Below are positions 1 to 12,190 of a stretch of DNA of 64,000 nt, in pieces. Made by a program: the position numbers and the translations under genes. The notes under the pieces were generated by a model that did not search any database, was not told the origin of the DNA, and worked only from the letters and a program-made list of their open reading frames with translations. Origin of the DNA: Stramonita haemastoma (taxonomy: Eukaryota; Mollusca; Gastropoda; Neogastropoda; Muricidae); assembly GCA_030674155.1 (NCBI GenBank), contig CM060318.1, forward strand, positions 67,480,988 to 67,544,987, in the 5' to 3' direction. Numbering within the stretch: position 1 is the first letter of the stretch; each line of letters opens with the position of its first letter.

Positions 1-35
<35 letters not shown>

Positions 36-36
36 C
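1..36. repeat. (GA)n microsatellite at the window edge
   Basis: Alternating AG with one GG interruption; it continues past the left edge. From 37 to about 530 I see no gene, only unique AT-rich sequence with short chance open frames. Confidence 0.9.
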
Positions 37-529
37 AGCTCAACTGCAACAGTCTGTGAGGCTCTTCCCTGTGTTTTGGAGTCTAGAATACACTAGAACT
101 CTCAAAGAGGATTTAGTATTTGAAACAGAAATGTTTTTCCAATGTTGAGATCATGCACATTGTTAAACTATGGCTAACAGCTCATGTACAAGATACAACG
201 TCCCTCCAAGGTACGGGTGCATCCCTGTGTGTTGTGGAATTCCCAGGCATGTGGGTTCATGCAAGGTTGGGCAGATTTGTAAGTTCATACTTGTTATACC
301 CGCAAGTCTTGTTATCCTGTTATAGTTTTTAAAGTTTGGGGAAGCTACAGTCCCTTCATCGTTTACCTCCCTTTTGTTTAAGTCCCTTTGCTTTACTCGT
401 GCGTGCATTTCAAGTTGTCTAGTGATTAAAAAAAACTATTGTGCATCGTGCATTCTTCTGTCACTGAAAATAGCGTGTACATCTTCTGTCACCGATACTA
501 TTGCATTCTGTTACAAAGCATTGTTATTT

Positions 530-870
530 ACCCCTTCTCCTCTGTTGGAATGCTTGGGGCTTGTCAGTATAAATAACATTCCCACCTTCTGGAAATGCTG
601 TGCTATAAATTGCCTCTTTTCTATCCCTCCTTTTGTTTCTGCCTTGTTTCTTTTCTTCCAGTCACCACCATCTTGTCTTTTTTCTATCTTCTTGGTCCAT
701 CCTCCTGCCTTTTTCTTTCAGAAAGACTCAATAGATAACAATTCTCTCCCACGCCGAAGTCGGATGCGCTGGGCCTGACTTGTCAGGCGCTTAACGGCTG
801 CGCAATGCATTTTCACTCATATGATAGACATCACTAGTTTCTGTCTTGAGAGTTTGATGACGAAGAAGAA
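530..870 (+). repeat. Interspersed repeat family C, long copy
   Basis: This stretch matches 35430-35775 along most of its length: a pyrimidine-rich part with 'tttgtttctgccttgtt', then 'agaaagactcaa', then a core 'gcgctgggcctgacttgtca' followed by a stretch ending in 'cactcatatga'. Shorter core copies occur at 21735-21875, 39095-39200 (minus), 41375-41480 (minus) and 41640-41755. Several diverged dispersed copies point to a transposable element, probably SINE-like; no pol III boxes are evident, so the class is not assigned. Confidence 0.6.
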
Positions 871-911
871 TTTACCCCTTTCTGTGACTTAAACTATCCA
901 TTACACAGTTC

Positions 912-1190
912 GGGGGTGGGATAGCTCAGTGGTTGGAGCACTCACTTTTCCCAAGGTAAGGTTAAGCAACATGGAGTGTGGTTACCACTTGGATGGGTGA
1001 CCGTTTGTGCACCTTGGCTTGGTTTCAGTACAGTCACCCAATTCACCCAGCTGTAAATGCTCTCTTTAGGGTCTGGGAAGGTAAAGCAGCGAGGGAGAGG
1101 AGATGGGCCCCTGGAGAAGCTGAGGTCTCTGACACCTCGCTCCCCAACGACCTCTTGGGTTATAGGAACACCTTTACCTTTCACTTTACC
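912..1190 (+). mobile_element. tRNA/5S-rRNA chimeric SINE, copy 1
   Basis: It begins with a tRNA-like A-box region ('ggatagctcagtggttgga' in related form) and continues at 955-1014 into a segment resembling the 3' half of 5S rRNA ('ggttaagcaac', then 'ttggatgggtgaccg'). The body includes 'cacccagctgtaaatg' and ends near 'cctttacctttc'. Other copies are at 27692-28325 (interrupted) and 48179-48480. From 1191 to 1799 I see no gene. Confidence 0.75.
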
Positions 1191-1799
1191 ACACATACTT
1201 TCACCAAAACTGTCATTTACGCATTCTATCACGGAAACCATTGTAAAGGCCTTCGGCACACTCTACCACAAATTAGTTGCCGCAACTTGCGGTATACCAC
1301 AGAGCCACGTCAAAAATTCCATGCTAGCCTATAATCATGGAAAACTCTTGCCATAAGGTCAGTTGCTCCCCCTTCTTGGAGTTTGCATTCGATCCAAAAT
1401 TTAATGGCTTCCAACAATGGCTACAAAAGTGAACAAGGCAAATTTGTCTTCGCTGCTACCACCACAGTAATTGTTTTTGTCAGATCAGAAATCAGGGATT
1501 TTTCACGATATTTTTTCTCAGGATTTTCTGTTTTATCACCCTGAGAATCTAAACGAGGATGTGATTGGCTGTAGCCAACAAATTGTTATAGAAAAAAAAG
1601 ATCTTGTCCAATGGGCCTACTACTCGCTTCACAACTCGGCAACTTTGCTGTTGGCGGCTTGCAACTGTTGCCACCACAAAGTTGCCGGCTGCAGCAAGCT
1701 AAAGTGGCAGCGTGTGCCCAACGCCTAACCCAGTTTAGGCCTACTACTTACGCTGTCATTTACCCTCCCCATCACTCAGACTTTCATCCATACTTGATT

Positions 1800-2180
1800 A
1801 TATAATATAATATAATTATATAATTATATAATATAATATAATATAATATTATAATTAATATAATATTTTATGATATGATATGATATGATATGATTTGATA
1901 TTGATATGATATGATATGATATGATATGATATGATATGATATGATTATGATATAATATATATATATAATATATATATAATATAATATAATATAATATAAT
2001 ATATATAATATAATATAATATAATATAATATAATATAATATAATATAATATAATATATATAATATATATGATACATCGATACGATACGATACGATACGAT
2101 ACGATACGATACGATACGATACGATACGATACGATACGATACGATAGATAGATATAGAATGAATAGAATAGAATAGAATA
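1800..2180. repeat. Pentanucleotide-period repeat block with changing motif
   Basis: Successive blocks are tandem 5-mers: TATAA-like, then GATAT/ATGAT, then TATAA again, then GATAC (about 2085-2147), then GAATA (about 2156-2185). The 5 bp period persists while the motif changes. Long open frames on the minus strand here are products of the repeat. Confidence 0.85.
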
Positions 2181-2214
2181 GAATAATTTCATTTAACTCC
2201 TAACCTAACCTTAA

Positions 2215-2880
2215 CGTCTTGATTATTGAAACCATCATTTACTCTTTTGTCACTGAATTACCCCTTTACCCCTTTTGTAACTGAGACAATCATTTACCCC
2301 TGTGTCACTGAAGTTATCATTTACTCCTTTTGTTACTGAAACTACCATTTACCCCGTGTTACTAAACTACCATTTACTCTGTGTCCCTGAATTATCATTT
2401 ACTCCTTTTGTTACTGAAACTTAACCCATTTATTCCCTTTGTTACTGAAACTACCATTTATCCCTTGTGTTACTGAAACTACCATTAATTTTTATCCCTT
2501 GTGTTACTGAAACTACCTTTAATTTTTACCCATTTGTTTACACCTTTTTTTCACTTCAACCCAATTCGTTTCCCTTTTCTTACTTAAACTTACATCATTT
2601 ACCCCTTCATCTACTTAAATGTGATTTGACCCTTTCTTATTTAAACTTTGGTGTACCCTTTTCCCTTTTCTTATTTAAACTTTGGTTTACCCTTTCCCCT
2701 TTTCTTATTTAAACTTCCATTCACCCTATCCCCTTTTCTTATTTAAACTCTCGTTTACCCTTTCCCCTTTTATTTGTTAAACTTTCGTTTACCCTTTTAT
2801 CACTCAAACTATCCGTTGCCCTTTTCTTACTGAAACTATGATTTACCCCTTCAATCAACACAACTATTGTTTACCTCGTC
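2215..2880. repeat. Decayed tandem array, about 28-30 bp unit
   Basis: Degenerate copies of 'ttactgaaactaccattta' alternate with 'ccccttttgt'. Copies are best preserved at 2290-2520 and decay rightward into 'cttatttaaacttt' units. A similar theme with a shorter unit occurs at 34905-35290. No gene is seen from here to 3430. Confidence 0.75.
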
Positions 2881-3429
2881 TTTCACACAAAAAACTGCCT
2901 TGTACTTTTCCTCACCTCACCTATCCTGTAGTCTAGAAGACCCTTGAAACGCTGCTGAAGATGTTGCCACCAGCTTCCTCCACTCCTCTCCATGTGCTTG
3001 TATTATCACTAAAATGACCATGTACTCCTTCTAGTGTCTTTCACCCATAATGCTGAAAGTGACTGGGAACTGGCACTAGTAGCTGTGTGTTTCAGGAGAG
3101 CCTCTATACTCAAAACACTATTGATGCGTCTTTTTAAATATGTGTCCATACAAATTCTTTTCCCCCCTTTTCCATAGAATAATGGTCTAAAAATTGTCTC
3201 TCTGAAACGATATCTGAAACATTTTTGCAACAGAATTTTGCACACTCAGAAAAATCACATTTATACATCTGCACCAGAAACTGGAAGCCCATGATCTACA
3301 TGGTTGTTGCTGCTGTGACTCCAAAATTGCTGTTTGTTCTCAACGTTTGTTCCCATTACTAACTAAAAACTATTTAAACCAAACTGGAAGTCCAACTAAA
3401 GCATTGGTCTTTACATCTTTTTCTATTTG

Positions 3430-3545
3430 TTTCTCGACTAGAGCTCTGGGGTTCATAAAATGAGATTTTGTGAATGTGACCGTTTCTGCCCACCCTGAAA
3501 GTAACCACATTCCGACTTCGGGGATGTATGCAAGGTGTGTTCGGT
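3430..3545 (-). mobile_element. SINE-B fragment
   Basis: Contains 'ctagagctctggggttca', 'tgtgaccgtttctgcccacc' and 'acattccgacttcgggga'. These are shared with SINE-B copies at 24141, 49254, 51526 and 55185. Only the distal part of the element is present. Confidence 0.7.
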
Positions 3546-3599
3546 TTTCCGTAACCCACCAAACGCTGACATGCATTACGAAATCTTTAACTTGCATAT

Positions 3600-3785
3600 T
3601 TGATCTTCTGCATGTGCATATCCACGAAGGCAATTAAGCTACTGGCAGGTCTACACTTGAAGTTGATGTGGGAGACAAAAAAACACTCTTTATTTGCCAG
3701 ACGCCGCAAAGATTCAAATCCACGACTTCTTGGATCCATTGTATTAAAGTTGAATAGTCTTAACCACTTGGCTAAAGTGTCCATC
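3600..3785 (-). mobile_element. tRNA-like interspersed element
   Basis: Read on the minus strand, it shows an A-box-like 'tagccaagtggttaaga'-type start (complement at about 3760-3780) and a B-box-like 'ggatttgaatc' (complement at about 3713-3723), ending in a 'gcttaattgcc' region. The spacing suits a tRNA-derived SINE head. The acceptor stem is not intact, so it is not annotated as a tRNA gene. Confidence 0.45.
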
Positions 3786-4026
3786 TGTTTACACATCTGA
3801 TTTCTTGATCTCGGCATAGTTCCCTATGCACACGTTAAAACTCTACCTGCCTTTCTTTGAAAAGTTGTCCGGCTGTAGCAGGTGGTATGGATGACACGAA
3901 CAAACCCAGCATGCACTTTAAGGTCTGGAGAGGGATGAGCACCGCTAGGGTTCAATTTGCTCACAACCCATTGCATGAAAGATTAAGAGCAAAGGGTCAA
4001 ATACAACAACTTCAACAAACCCGAGA

Positions 4027-4027
<1 letters not shown>

Positions 4028-4090
<63 letters not shown>
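4028..4090. repeat. (CA)n microsatellite
   Basis: An uninterrupted CA run followed by (GCAC)n to about 4135. It directly abuts the SINE at 4146. Confidence 0.95.
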
Positions 4091-4091
<1 letters not shown>

Positions 4092-4145
4092 ACACATGCA
4101 TGCACGCACGCACGCACGCACTGACGCACGCACACACGCACATAC

Positions 4146-4500
4146 GGGACTGCCCAGTGGTCAGAACATTGCGCTCGCAATTTGACGACCCGGGTTCAAT
4201 TCCCTTTCGGGGGGATTTTTCTCCTGGATTTAACATCAGTGCTGACTCCACTCACACCAAAAGTCTTTCGGATGAGACTATAAACCAAGATCCTGTGTGC
4301 GAACACACCAGAACATCTTGCACACATATTGAATCCTGTTCCGCTTTTCTTAAGAGTAGGCCATTGTATGCCGGTGGGAACAGATGACAAGATTTACAAA
4401 AACTGGCATACACACGGGGACTGGATGTAAGAAAAGCACATGAGTGCTTATTCCATTATCCTCGATGTAAAAGAATGAATAAATAGATTAATAAAAAAAA
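4146..4500 (+). mobile_element. SINE-A, full-length copy
   Basis: tRNA-derived head: A-box-like 'tgcccagtggtcagaac' and B-box-like 'gggttcaattcc' at about 4191-4203. The body carries 'gtgctgactccactc', 'ttcggatgagactataaacc' and 'aagagtaggccattgt'. The tail carries 'gtgcttattccattatcctc' and A-rich AATAA repeats. It defines family SINE-A. Confidence 0.85.
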
Positions 4501-4549
4501 TAATAATATAATAAACACACATAGGCACACACACACGCACACGAACACA

Positions 4550-4552
<3 letters not shown>

Positions 4553-4631
<79 letters not shown>

Positions 4632-4632
4632 T
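4553..4632. repeat. (CT)n microsatellite
   Basis: A nearly perfect CT run with one CC interruption, immediately left of the minisatellite starting at 4642. Confidence 0.95.
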
Positions 4633-4641
4633 CATCTCTCA

Positions 4642-5396
4642 TGAACCAGCCTTCAGTTCTGAGTGGACCAGCCTTCAGTCTCTGAGTGGACCAGCCTTCA
4701 GTTCTGAGTGGACCAGCTTCAGCTTCAGTGTCTGAGTGGACCAGCCTTCAGCCTTCAGTGTCTGAGTGGACCAGCCTTCAGCCTTCAGTGTCTGAGTGGA
4801 CCAGCCTCAGCCTTCAGTCTCTGAGTGGACCAGCCTTCAGCCTTCAGTTCTGAGTGGACCAGCCTTCAGCCTCAGTGTCTGAGTGGACCAGCCTTCAGCC
4901 TTCAGTCTCTGAGTGGACCAGCCTTCAGTCTCTGGTGGACCAGCCTTCAGTCTCTGAGTGGACCAGCCTTCAGTCTCTGAGTGGACCAGCCTTCAGCCTT
5001 CAGTGTCTGAGTGGACCAGCTTCAGCCTTCAGTGTCTGAGTGGACCAGCCTTCAGCCTTCAGTCTCTGAGTGGACCAGCCTTCAGTCTCTGGGTGGACCA
5101 GCCTTCAGCTTCAGTGTCTGAGTGGACCAGCCTTCAGCCTTCGTGTTGAGTGGACCAGCCTTCAGCCTTCAGTCTCTGGGTGGACCAGCCTTCAGTCTTC
5201 AGTCTCTGGGTGGACCAGTCTTCAGTATCTGGTGGACCACCTTCAGTACTTCAGTCTCTGGGTGGACCAGTCTCAGTCTCCTGGGTGATCCAGTCTTCAG
5301 CCTTCAGTCTCTGGGTGGACCAGTCTTCAGCCTTCAGTCTCTGGGTGGACCAGCCTTCAGTCTCTGAGTGGATCATCCCTCAATGAACCATCCTGC
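4642..5396. repeat. Minisatellite, 'ctgagtggaccagccttcag' family
   Basis: About 30 tandem copies with unit length switching between about 20 and 28 bp. The switch depends on whether the 'ccttcag' module is present once or twice. Left copies read 'gagtggaccagcc'; copies after about 5170 read 'gggtggaccagtc'. Chance frames encode a repeating D-Q-P-S-V-S-E-W-T motif, with frequent frame breaks and no conserved flanks, so I do not call a gene. Confidence 0.9.
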
Positions 5397-5419
5397 AGTT
5401 GACACAGCGTGTAAATCGA

Positions 5420-5600
5420 GCATAAGTCAGTCAAGGGTCTATGCCCAGTGCTGAAATTAGCATGCCCCTTCCTTTTTACTTATTTCCAATAGCGGTCAAC
5501 TTCTGCTATGATTAGCACCAGCTGGCCCCAACTGGGCTGGGCTGGGGTGGAAATGGACAACAGCTGAGAGCAGCTGAAAGTGGTAGAAACTGACACCTGT
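5420..5600 (-). repeat. Interspersed repeat family D
   Basis: Approximately the reverse complement of 57590-57770. Shared blocks are a pyrimidine/CAGCCCAGCC region, 'agctggtgcc', and 'gcccagtgctgaaatta' or its complement. It separates two halves of the neighbouring minisatellite. Confidence 0.55.
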
Positions 5601-5604
5601 GTTG

Positions 5605-6210
5605 ACCATCGTTCAGTAGACCATCCTTTAGTGGACTATTTTTCAGTCTCTGAATGGATTATCTTTCAGTCTCTGAATGGACCATTTTTCGTCTCTGAAT
5701 GGTCCTCTCAGTTCTGAATGGACCATCTTTCATCTGAATGACCATCTTTCAGTCTCTGAATGGACCATCTTTCAGTCTCTGAATGGACCATCTTTCAGTC
5801 TCTGAATGGATCCTCATTCAGTCTCTGAATGGACCATCTTTCAGTCTCGAATGGACCATCTTTCAGTCTCTGAATGGACCATCTTTCAGTCTCTGAATGG
5901 ATCCTCATTCAGTCTCTGAATGGACCATCTTTCAGTCTCTGAATGGACCATTTTTCAGTCTGAATGGATCCTCTTTCAGTGGACCATCCTTTAGTAGACT
6001 ATTCTTCTGGTGGACAATCCGTCATCGGACATTCCTTCAGTGGACCATCCTTCATGAGACAATCCTTCAGTCTCTTCAGTCTCTGAATTTGCCGTTCTTC
6101 AGTGGGCCACCCTTCATTTGGCCATCATTTAGTGCATAATTCTCCATCCCTTGGTCGGACCATACTTCAGTGGACCATACTTCAGTGGACCATACTTTAG
6201 TGGACCATCC
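5605..6210. repeat. Minisatellite, 'ctgaatggaccatctttcag' family
   Basis: About 23 bp units related to the array at 4642-5396 (shared 'tgGACCA...TTCAGTCT'), but with 'aatggaccatcttt' in place of 'agtggaccagcc'. The right end decays to shorter 'ttcagtggaccatcc' units. Confidence 0.9.
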
Positions 6211-6389
6211 TTCCAGCCTGTTACAGCATCGTGCTGGATATCAGAAAGAGATGGGTGTTAGTTGCTGTGCGCGCTGATATTCTTCATAAAGCAGCAATGT
6301 CATCGTGTTAATGAGAGATAGATCCACACATTTTGTTTTGTTTTCTCAAGCAGTCATTGAAAGAAGTTATTTAAGAAAAACGAAAACAG

Positions 6390-6620
6390 TGCGTTGGAAC
6401 AGTAAGTTACATCAAAAATGAATGGTGTAAGGCTGTGTACTCTAAGTTACTACAGAAATGAATAGTTTAAGGCTGTGTGCTCTAAGATACAACAGAAATG
6501 AATGGTGTACAGTTTTGTGCTTTCAATTGCAACAGAAAGGAATGATGTAAAGTTATGTACTCTTAGTCGCAACAGAAAAATTTATGTAAATTTTTGCACA
6601 CTTTATTGCAATAGAATTGA
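6390..6620. repeat. Decayed tandem repeat, about 45 bp unit
   Basis: Five to six diverged copies built on 'caacagaaatgaatggtgta' followed by 'ggctgtgtactctaag'. Divergence increases rightward. From 6621 to 8123 no gene is seen; the stretch holds a (GT)n at about 6942-6974 and a (GCGT)n at about 7619-7650. Confidence 0.7.
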
Positions 6621-6942
6621 ATAATGTAAAGCGAAAGTTTTGGAATACAACAGAATACATGAGAGAATCGGCAAAAACCAATCTCATTTAATAAGAACTC
6701 GAATTTTACCAGACAACTTCATGTTGACAGAAAAAGGCGGAGAAAATAGGAAATGGCCTCGATGTTAGATGCCCTAGAAAAGCATACTTCAACATCATCC
6801 ATATTTTGCAGAAGAATACGCTGGTGGTGTGGATGACCTGAACATTGCCAGCAAGCAAACTGTGGCTTGGGGAGAACAGGGCTCCGCCAAGTTCAGTTTG
6901 TCCAAACTATTGTCCACTTTGCCCAAAGTGCGAATGTTTCCA

Positions 6943-6978
<36 letters not shown>

Positions 6979-8123
6979 GAGTTTGTGATTTTACTTGGGT
7001 GAGTTTATGTATTGCTGATTTGCGGGGGCTTTTTAGATTGCGATGGTGCTGATGTCCGGATTCTGTGTTGTGGTATTTCTGCCGTGATATTATGTTTACA
7101 TAATTTACTATTGTTTGTTTGCTTGCTTATTGAGCAACAAAAATAAGCATGTCTAAAAGAAGAATGATCCAACCTAATCACATCTGGAAAGACCGCAGCA
7201 TTCCTTATCAGCTGAAAATGAAAAGAATGAAAATGAATGCTTAGTATGACGTGACCCCTCATGCTGTGTGGCTGTGATTCCTGGACACAGGGAAAAGACA
7301 ATGAAAAAAGTCGAAGCAGTGGAGATGTGTATTTTTAGCAGCCTACTCAGAGTCAGTCAGAAAGTTTTTTTTTTAAACCGGACAAACCAAAGTATGTTAC
7401 ATGAACTTGGAACAAAAAGAAAACTTCTTACTTTAAAACGTCAATGGAAACTAAGATATGTAGCCCATGCGATACGAAACCAAGATACGACCTCATGAAA
7501 ACTCTTTCAAGGCAAGACCGAATGGGGAAAAGACAGACCACCGGCTTTTCTTTTTGTGTGTTGTTGTTGTTTGAATTTGTATCGGTGTTTGGCTTTTGTT
7601 GATTTCTTTTGAAATGTGTGTGCGTGCGTGCGTGCGTGCGTGCATACGTGCGTGTAAAAGTACTTGCGCGCATACACGCACGTGAGCTAGAGAGCGTGTG
7701 CGCAATAAGCTTACTCAGACTCCTATTTGGTTGACTGTGAGCCAGTTGTCCAGAAATGAATGTGACATGAACATGCTATAAATAAAACAGACCTAATCCC
7801 AATTGTCTGGATTATACCAAGCATGCAAACTGCTTTCGGGAGTTAAATGGGCTCCGCTAAGTAGTAGGCATCCGTCAGTCTCGGAAGGCTATGGAGATGC
7901 GCGCAAAGCCGGGGTAAGTAAGTATGGAGGGCAGGGTGTTACCCATGCAGCAGACCCCCCCCCCCCCCCCCCCTCCTCTCCGCATCGCTGGAATGGTCCA
8001 TTGGAAAGGCACTGACCCATACGAATTGTTCCAGTGCCGGAGCAGGAGCCACCAGAACGTTGCCATATAGCCTACAGCCCAAAACCGCCCTGGGGACTCC
8101 AACTCCCCGATTTTTCCTCAGAG

Positions 8124-8306
8124 ATGATGTCTAAACACGACACCTGTGTGCATGCTGGGTTTTTTGTTTATTTTGTCATTCGCTCCTACCAGCACACAAT
8201 GGCCTGATCTTCCGAAAAGCGGGACGGGTTTTTAACGTCTACGCAAGAAGTTCTGCGTACGTTCGTACACGGGCCTCGGTTTATAGTCTCATCCGAATGA
8301 CTGCTA
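8124..8306 (-). mobile_element. SINE-B fragment
   Basis: Contains 'gatgtctaaacacgacacct', 'cagcacacaatggcctgatc', 'cttccgaaaagcgggac' and 'tttatagtctcatccgaa'. These are the central and head-proximal parts of the family in reverse orientation. Confidence 0.75.
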
Positions 8307-8479
8307 AGACAGACAAAAGAGAAATTGACATGGTGGAATATTGTGAGATTATTTTTTTTGCTATGATGATGGATGAGATGAACACATAGATAGAGTAGTT
8401 TTAATTGCTTTGTTCTGGATTGTTTTTATTGTTGTTTGTTTTGGCTTTGATTTTTTGGTTGTTCATTGTCTGATGTCAA

Positions 8480-8566
8480 AATGTACAAAACTGCATACAC
8501 ACGGGGCCTGGATGTAAAAAAGCATATGAGTGTTTATTCCATTATCCTCGAAATAAAAGAATGAAT
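8480..8566 (+). mobile_element. SINE-A 3' fragment
   Basis: Contains 'aactgcatacacacggggcc', 'gcatatgagtgtttattcc' and 'attatcctcgaaataaaag'. Only the 3' end is present, directly followed by a second truncated copy. Confidence 0.8.
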
Positions 8567-8745
8567 GTGTGCGAACGCACGCAGAACATCATGCGCACAC
8601 GTTAAAACCCGTCCCGCTTTTCGGAAGAGTAGGTCATTGACTGCCGGTGGGAACGTATGACAAAATTTACAAAAATGCGTGCACACGGGGACTGGATATC
8701 AAAAAGCACACGAGTGCTTATTCCATTATCCTCGAAATGAAAGAA
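8567..8745 (+). mobile_element. SINE-A, 5'-truncated copy
   Basis: Starts inside the body at 'gtgtgcgaacgcacgcagaa' and runs to 'attatcctcgaaatgaaag'. Together with the preceding fragment it forms a head-to-tail pair of 5'-truncated copies. Confidence 0.8.
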
Positions 8746-8755
8746 TAATACATAC

Positions 8756-8825
8756 ACACGCGCGCGTGCGCGCGCGCGCGCACGCACACACACACACAAC
8801 ACACACCACACACACACACACACAA

Positions 8826-8856
<31 letters not shown>

Positions 8857-8892
8857 CCCACACACACACGCACACACCACAGCACATACACA

Positions 8893-8925
<33 letters not shown>

Positions 8926-8947
8926 CACACACTCACACACACACACA

Positions 8948-9016
<69 letters not shown>

Positions 9017-9031
9017 CCACAACACACACAC

Positions 9032-9065
<34 letters not shown>

Positions 9066-9082
9066 ACACACACACACCACAG
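8756..9082. repeat. Compound (CG)n/(CA)n microsatellite
   Basis: A short CGCG run gives way to about 300 bp of CA with scattered CACC and AACA interruptions. No gene is seen from here to about 10560; further GT/CA runs lie at about 9936-10003 and 10334-10467, and a poly-G run at about 9235-9244. Confidence 0.95.
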
Positions 9083-9934
9083 TGCTGTAATAGTTATGAC
9101 AGAGTTCATCATGTGTCCGGCGATGGTGAAGCCCCCCTGAAGCCAGCGCCTCTCTCATGGTCCTCTCTTCTCTTCAGAAAGTCTGTGAACTGGAGACACC
9201 TGCACCTCTTCCTCGTTACTGCTGACAGGGGAAGGGGGGGGGGGGTTAGATAGCTACACACACTCTTCCGCTTTCATTTGTCCGCTGCGTTATCAAACTC
9301 AAATGCTTTGTTTCCTGTCATCCCTTTAGGAGTATGGAGGATTGTACATAACAGCAATAAACAAAATCATAACTAAACAACATACATGCACCATGTCACT
9401 GAATATCTGAATAATTACTATAGAAAAAATGTATGTTTACACATAGCAAACTCACAAAGTTTACATGTTATTTTTTTTTTTTTTAAATCAGTCATTTGAA
9501 CAACATTGAGCAGAGACTTCTTATTTGGTGAAGAAAATCGATATCAAGCAGATGGTTTGAGCAGTTGTAGGCCAGGATTCCTAGCACACATAATAGCTTA
9601 CCCAGACACACATAGACTATACATAGACACACAGAGAAAGAAAAGTCAATACACAAACAGGCATATAGATCTACACAGGCAGTCAGACAAATGACAGACA
9701 CCTACATAGGCAGGTAGACAGATAGACACACACATGCGTGTGCACGCACGCGCGCGCGCCCACAAAACACACACGCGCGCGCGCGATGATGATGAAGCAC
9801 AAAACAGCAGCCAACATCATAGGCAGACACCACAAAGACAATAGGCTACGTGTAGATGATGTCTGAATGCACGCGCACGCTCGCGCGCGCGCACACACAC
9901 ACCACACGCACCACACGCACACGCACGTACGCGC

Positions 9935-9985
<51 letters not shown>

Positions 9986-10418
9986 GTGTGTGTGTGTGTG
10001 TGTGTTCGATAAAGAAGAAGAAGAAAGAGCCTCAGCTCCCTGTGTCTATAGCCTGTGACTGGCGGCCGAGTGAGACAGAAACATGGGTCTTGTGGATTTT
10101 TTAGAGTCCCCTGGAACTGTAATTAATTAATTAAGTAATTAATTAATTAATTAATACAATCGATCTAACCTAACAGAGAGGGGCTGACGAGAGTCTAGCA
10201 CCCGGACCACCGCTCAAGGTCTAGTGGACGGAGGGAAAATGACGGACACAAGTGGGGATCAAACGCCAACTTCCCACTTCCTAGGAAGGTCTGTTACCTC
10301 TAGACCACTGACCCATGTGTGTGATGCACGTGGACACACACACACAAACACACATACACACACACGCGCGCGAGCCACACGCACTCACACACACACACAC
10401 ACACACAGCACACACACA

Positions 10419-10468
<50 letters not shown>

Positions 10469-10559
10469 CGTGCATACACAGCAAAGCACAGCAAAGCATG
10501 GCACCACATTGTCAACGAGCCTCTAGGCTACTCTGTCGCTCGCACACTAGCCTATGCCT

Positions 10560-10992
10560 AGCCTGAATAACATTCCATCGATCGTGTGTTCCGGCGACCT
10601 ACCCGTGTCGTTAGCGAGGCGTCTGACGCACACTGGCTGTTGTGTACAGGCCTACCCGGGAGTAACTTGAACCATTCATGATTGTACACGCTGGACGACA
10701 CGTTAGCCTTTAGTAGTGCTTTTTAGTTTTAATCTCTTGTGTGAACCACAGCTTTCTGGGGGCTTTCCACCTCAGTGCATAATTATTTCAACATCTGCAA
10801 AACGATAAAGGGTTTTCGTACCCAGTAAAGTTCTTGTAACAAAATGTCTCGCCTGTTGTGTACAGACAGTGTGCCATATTAATGTTCAAGCAGAGAACAG
10901 GTGTTGTTTTTACCTGTTTGACAGTCTCAAGGGTCTTGTAACAAAGCTTAGTCAGTGTTGATCGGATGCAGATTTTGTATATTACAAGACAG
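10560..10992 (+). other. Possible non-coding first exon region of the UGT gene
   Basis: This CpG-containing, less repetitive stretch ends in a good donor, 'acag|gtgagt', with GT at 10993. The UGT coding exon is preceded by a strong acceptor at 12449-12450, so a 5'UTR intron of about 1.46 kb is plausible. The upstream boundary is not visible and no TATA element is claimed. Transcript reads are needed to confirm it. Confidence 0.3.
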
Positions 10993-11031
10993 GTGAGTTA
11001 TACTAGAGTAAACTATCATTTGGCATGATTG

Positions 11032-11072
<41 letters not shown>

Positions 11073-11869
11073 CAGTAACCAATTAATATAATTAGATCTA
11101 TTTGACACAGGACAATGCCTACAGGTCTAGAGGCTTGCTCAGGCTTGTAGAACATCCAACAGAAACAGGAACATCCATCCTACGAACATCCAACAGAAAG
11201 AGGATACAGATCTACAGATCTTCCGTGTTAGTTTGTTTTGTTTTGTTTTTTTAGATACTGTGGTAGAGAGAGGTGCTTGGTTGTGGTGGTGGTCGGTCAG
11301 TACAGTCCTTAAATTGGGTATCTCCCATGGTATAATCAAAGAAAGGAGTTCTAAACGAAAGCTCAAGGTTTGTGATTTATTTCAGCGAAGCAGCAGCCAC
11401 ATAACCTAGGGTCTGTTTGCCAACGATCATGGGATACACAACTCGACACACCTGTTCACTATTTTATGTGAACTATATCTAAGAATGGTTACAGTTATTT
11501 CAGTACAGGCATTATGTTCTTTCAAGGGTTAAAATGCATTAGATTGTGACACGCTTTTGCGTTGCGTTTGTTAGTGTTTGCAGATAATTTTTGCTTCGTT
11601 TTTTTGTTGGTATTGTTTTCATTTAGTATACTGTGCGCTAGTGCGTACGAGTAAATGTGTTTCTGTGTGTCTCTGTGTATAGATCTGTGGGTGACTGTGT
11701 GTAGTCTTCGTTGCCGCGTGTGTCACTGTGCGGCAATATCAGTTACCACTGACAGAGAAATAAAAGGAGGAGAGGGAGGTTAGAGGGCTGTGTGCACGTG
11801 TGTGCCAGTGCTTTTCTGTGACAGTGATGTTTGTTTGTGTGGTGTGTGTATGTGTGTGTTTGTGTGTGC

Positions 11870-11870
<1 letters not shown>

Positions 11871-11940
<70 letters not shown>

Positions 11941-12060
11941 TGTCTGTCTGTCTGTCTGTCTGTCCCAGTCTCTGTCCCAGTGTCTGTCTGCAAGGTCTGT
12001 TTGTTCTGTGCTTGTGCCTGTGGAATGTGGAGTATGTGATGTAAACAATTGACCAAGCTT

Positions 12061-12121
<61 letters not shown>

Positions 12122-12128
12122 CGCGCGC

Positions 12129-12180
<52 letters not shown>

Positions 12181-12190
12181 GTGTGTGTAT
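11871..12190. repeat. (GT)n arrays in the putative UGT 5'UTR intron
   Basis: Two GT arrays: about 11872-11939, followed by (CTGT)n, and 12063-12181, interrupted by a (GC)n run at about 12114-12131. They lie between the candidate donor at 10993 and the acceptor at 12450. Confidence 0.9.

Noticed and set aside
4854..5386. Frames encoding a repeated 'SEWTSLQ' peptide
   Set aside because: Unit length varies and frames break repeatedly; no signal peptide, splice context or conserved flank. Treated as a minisatellite.
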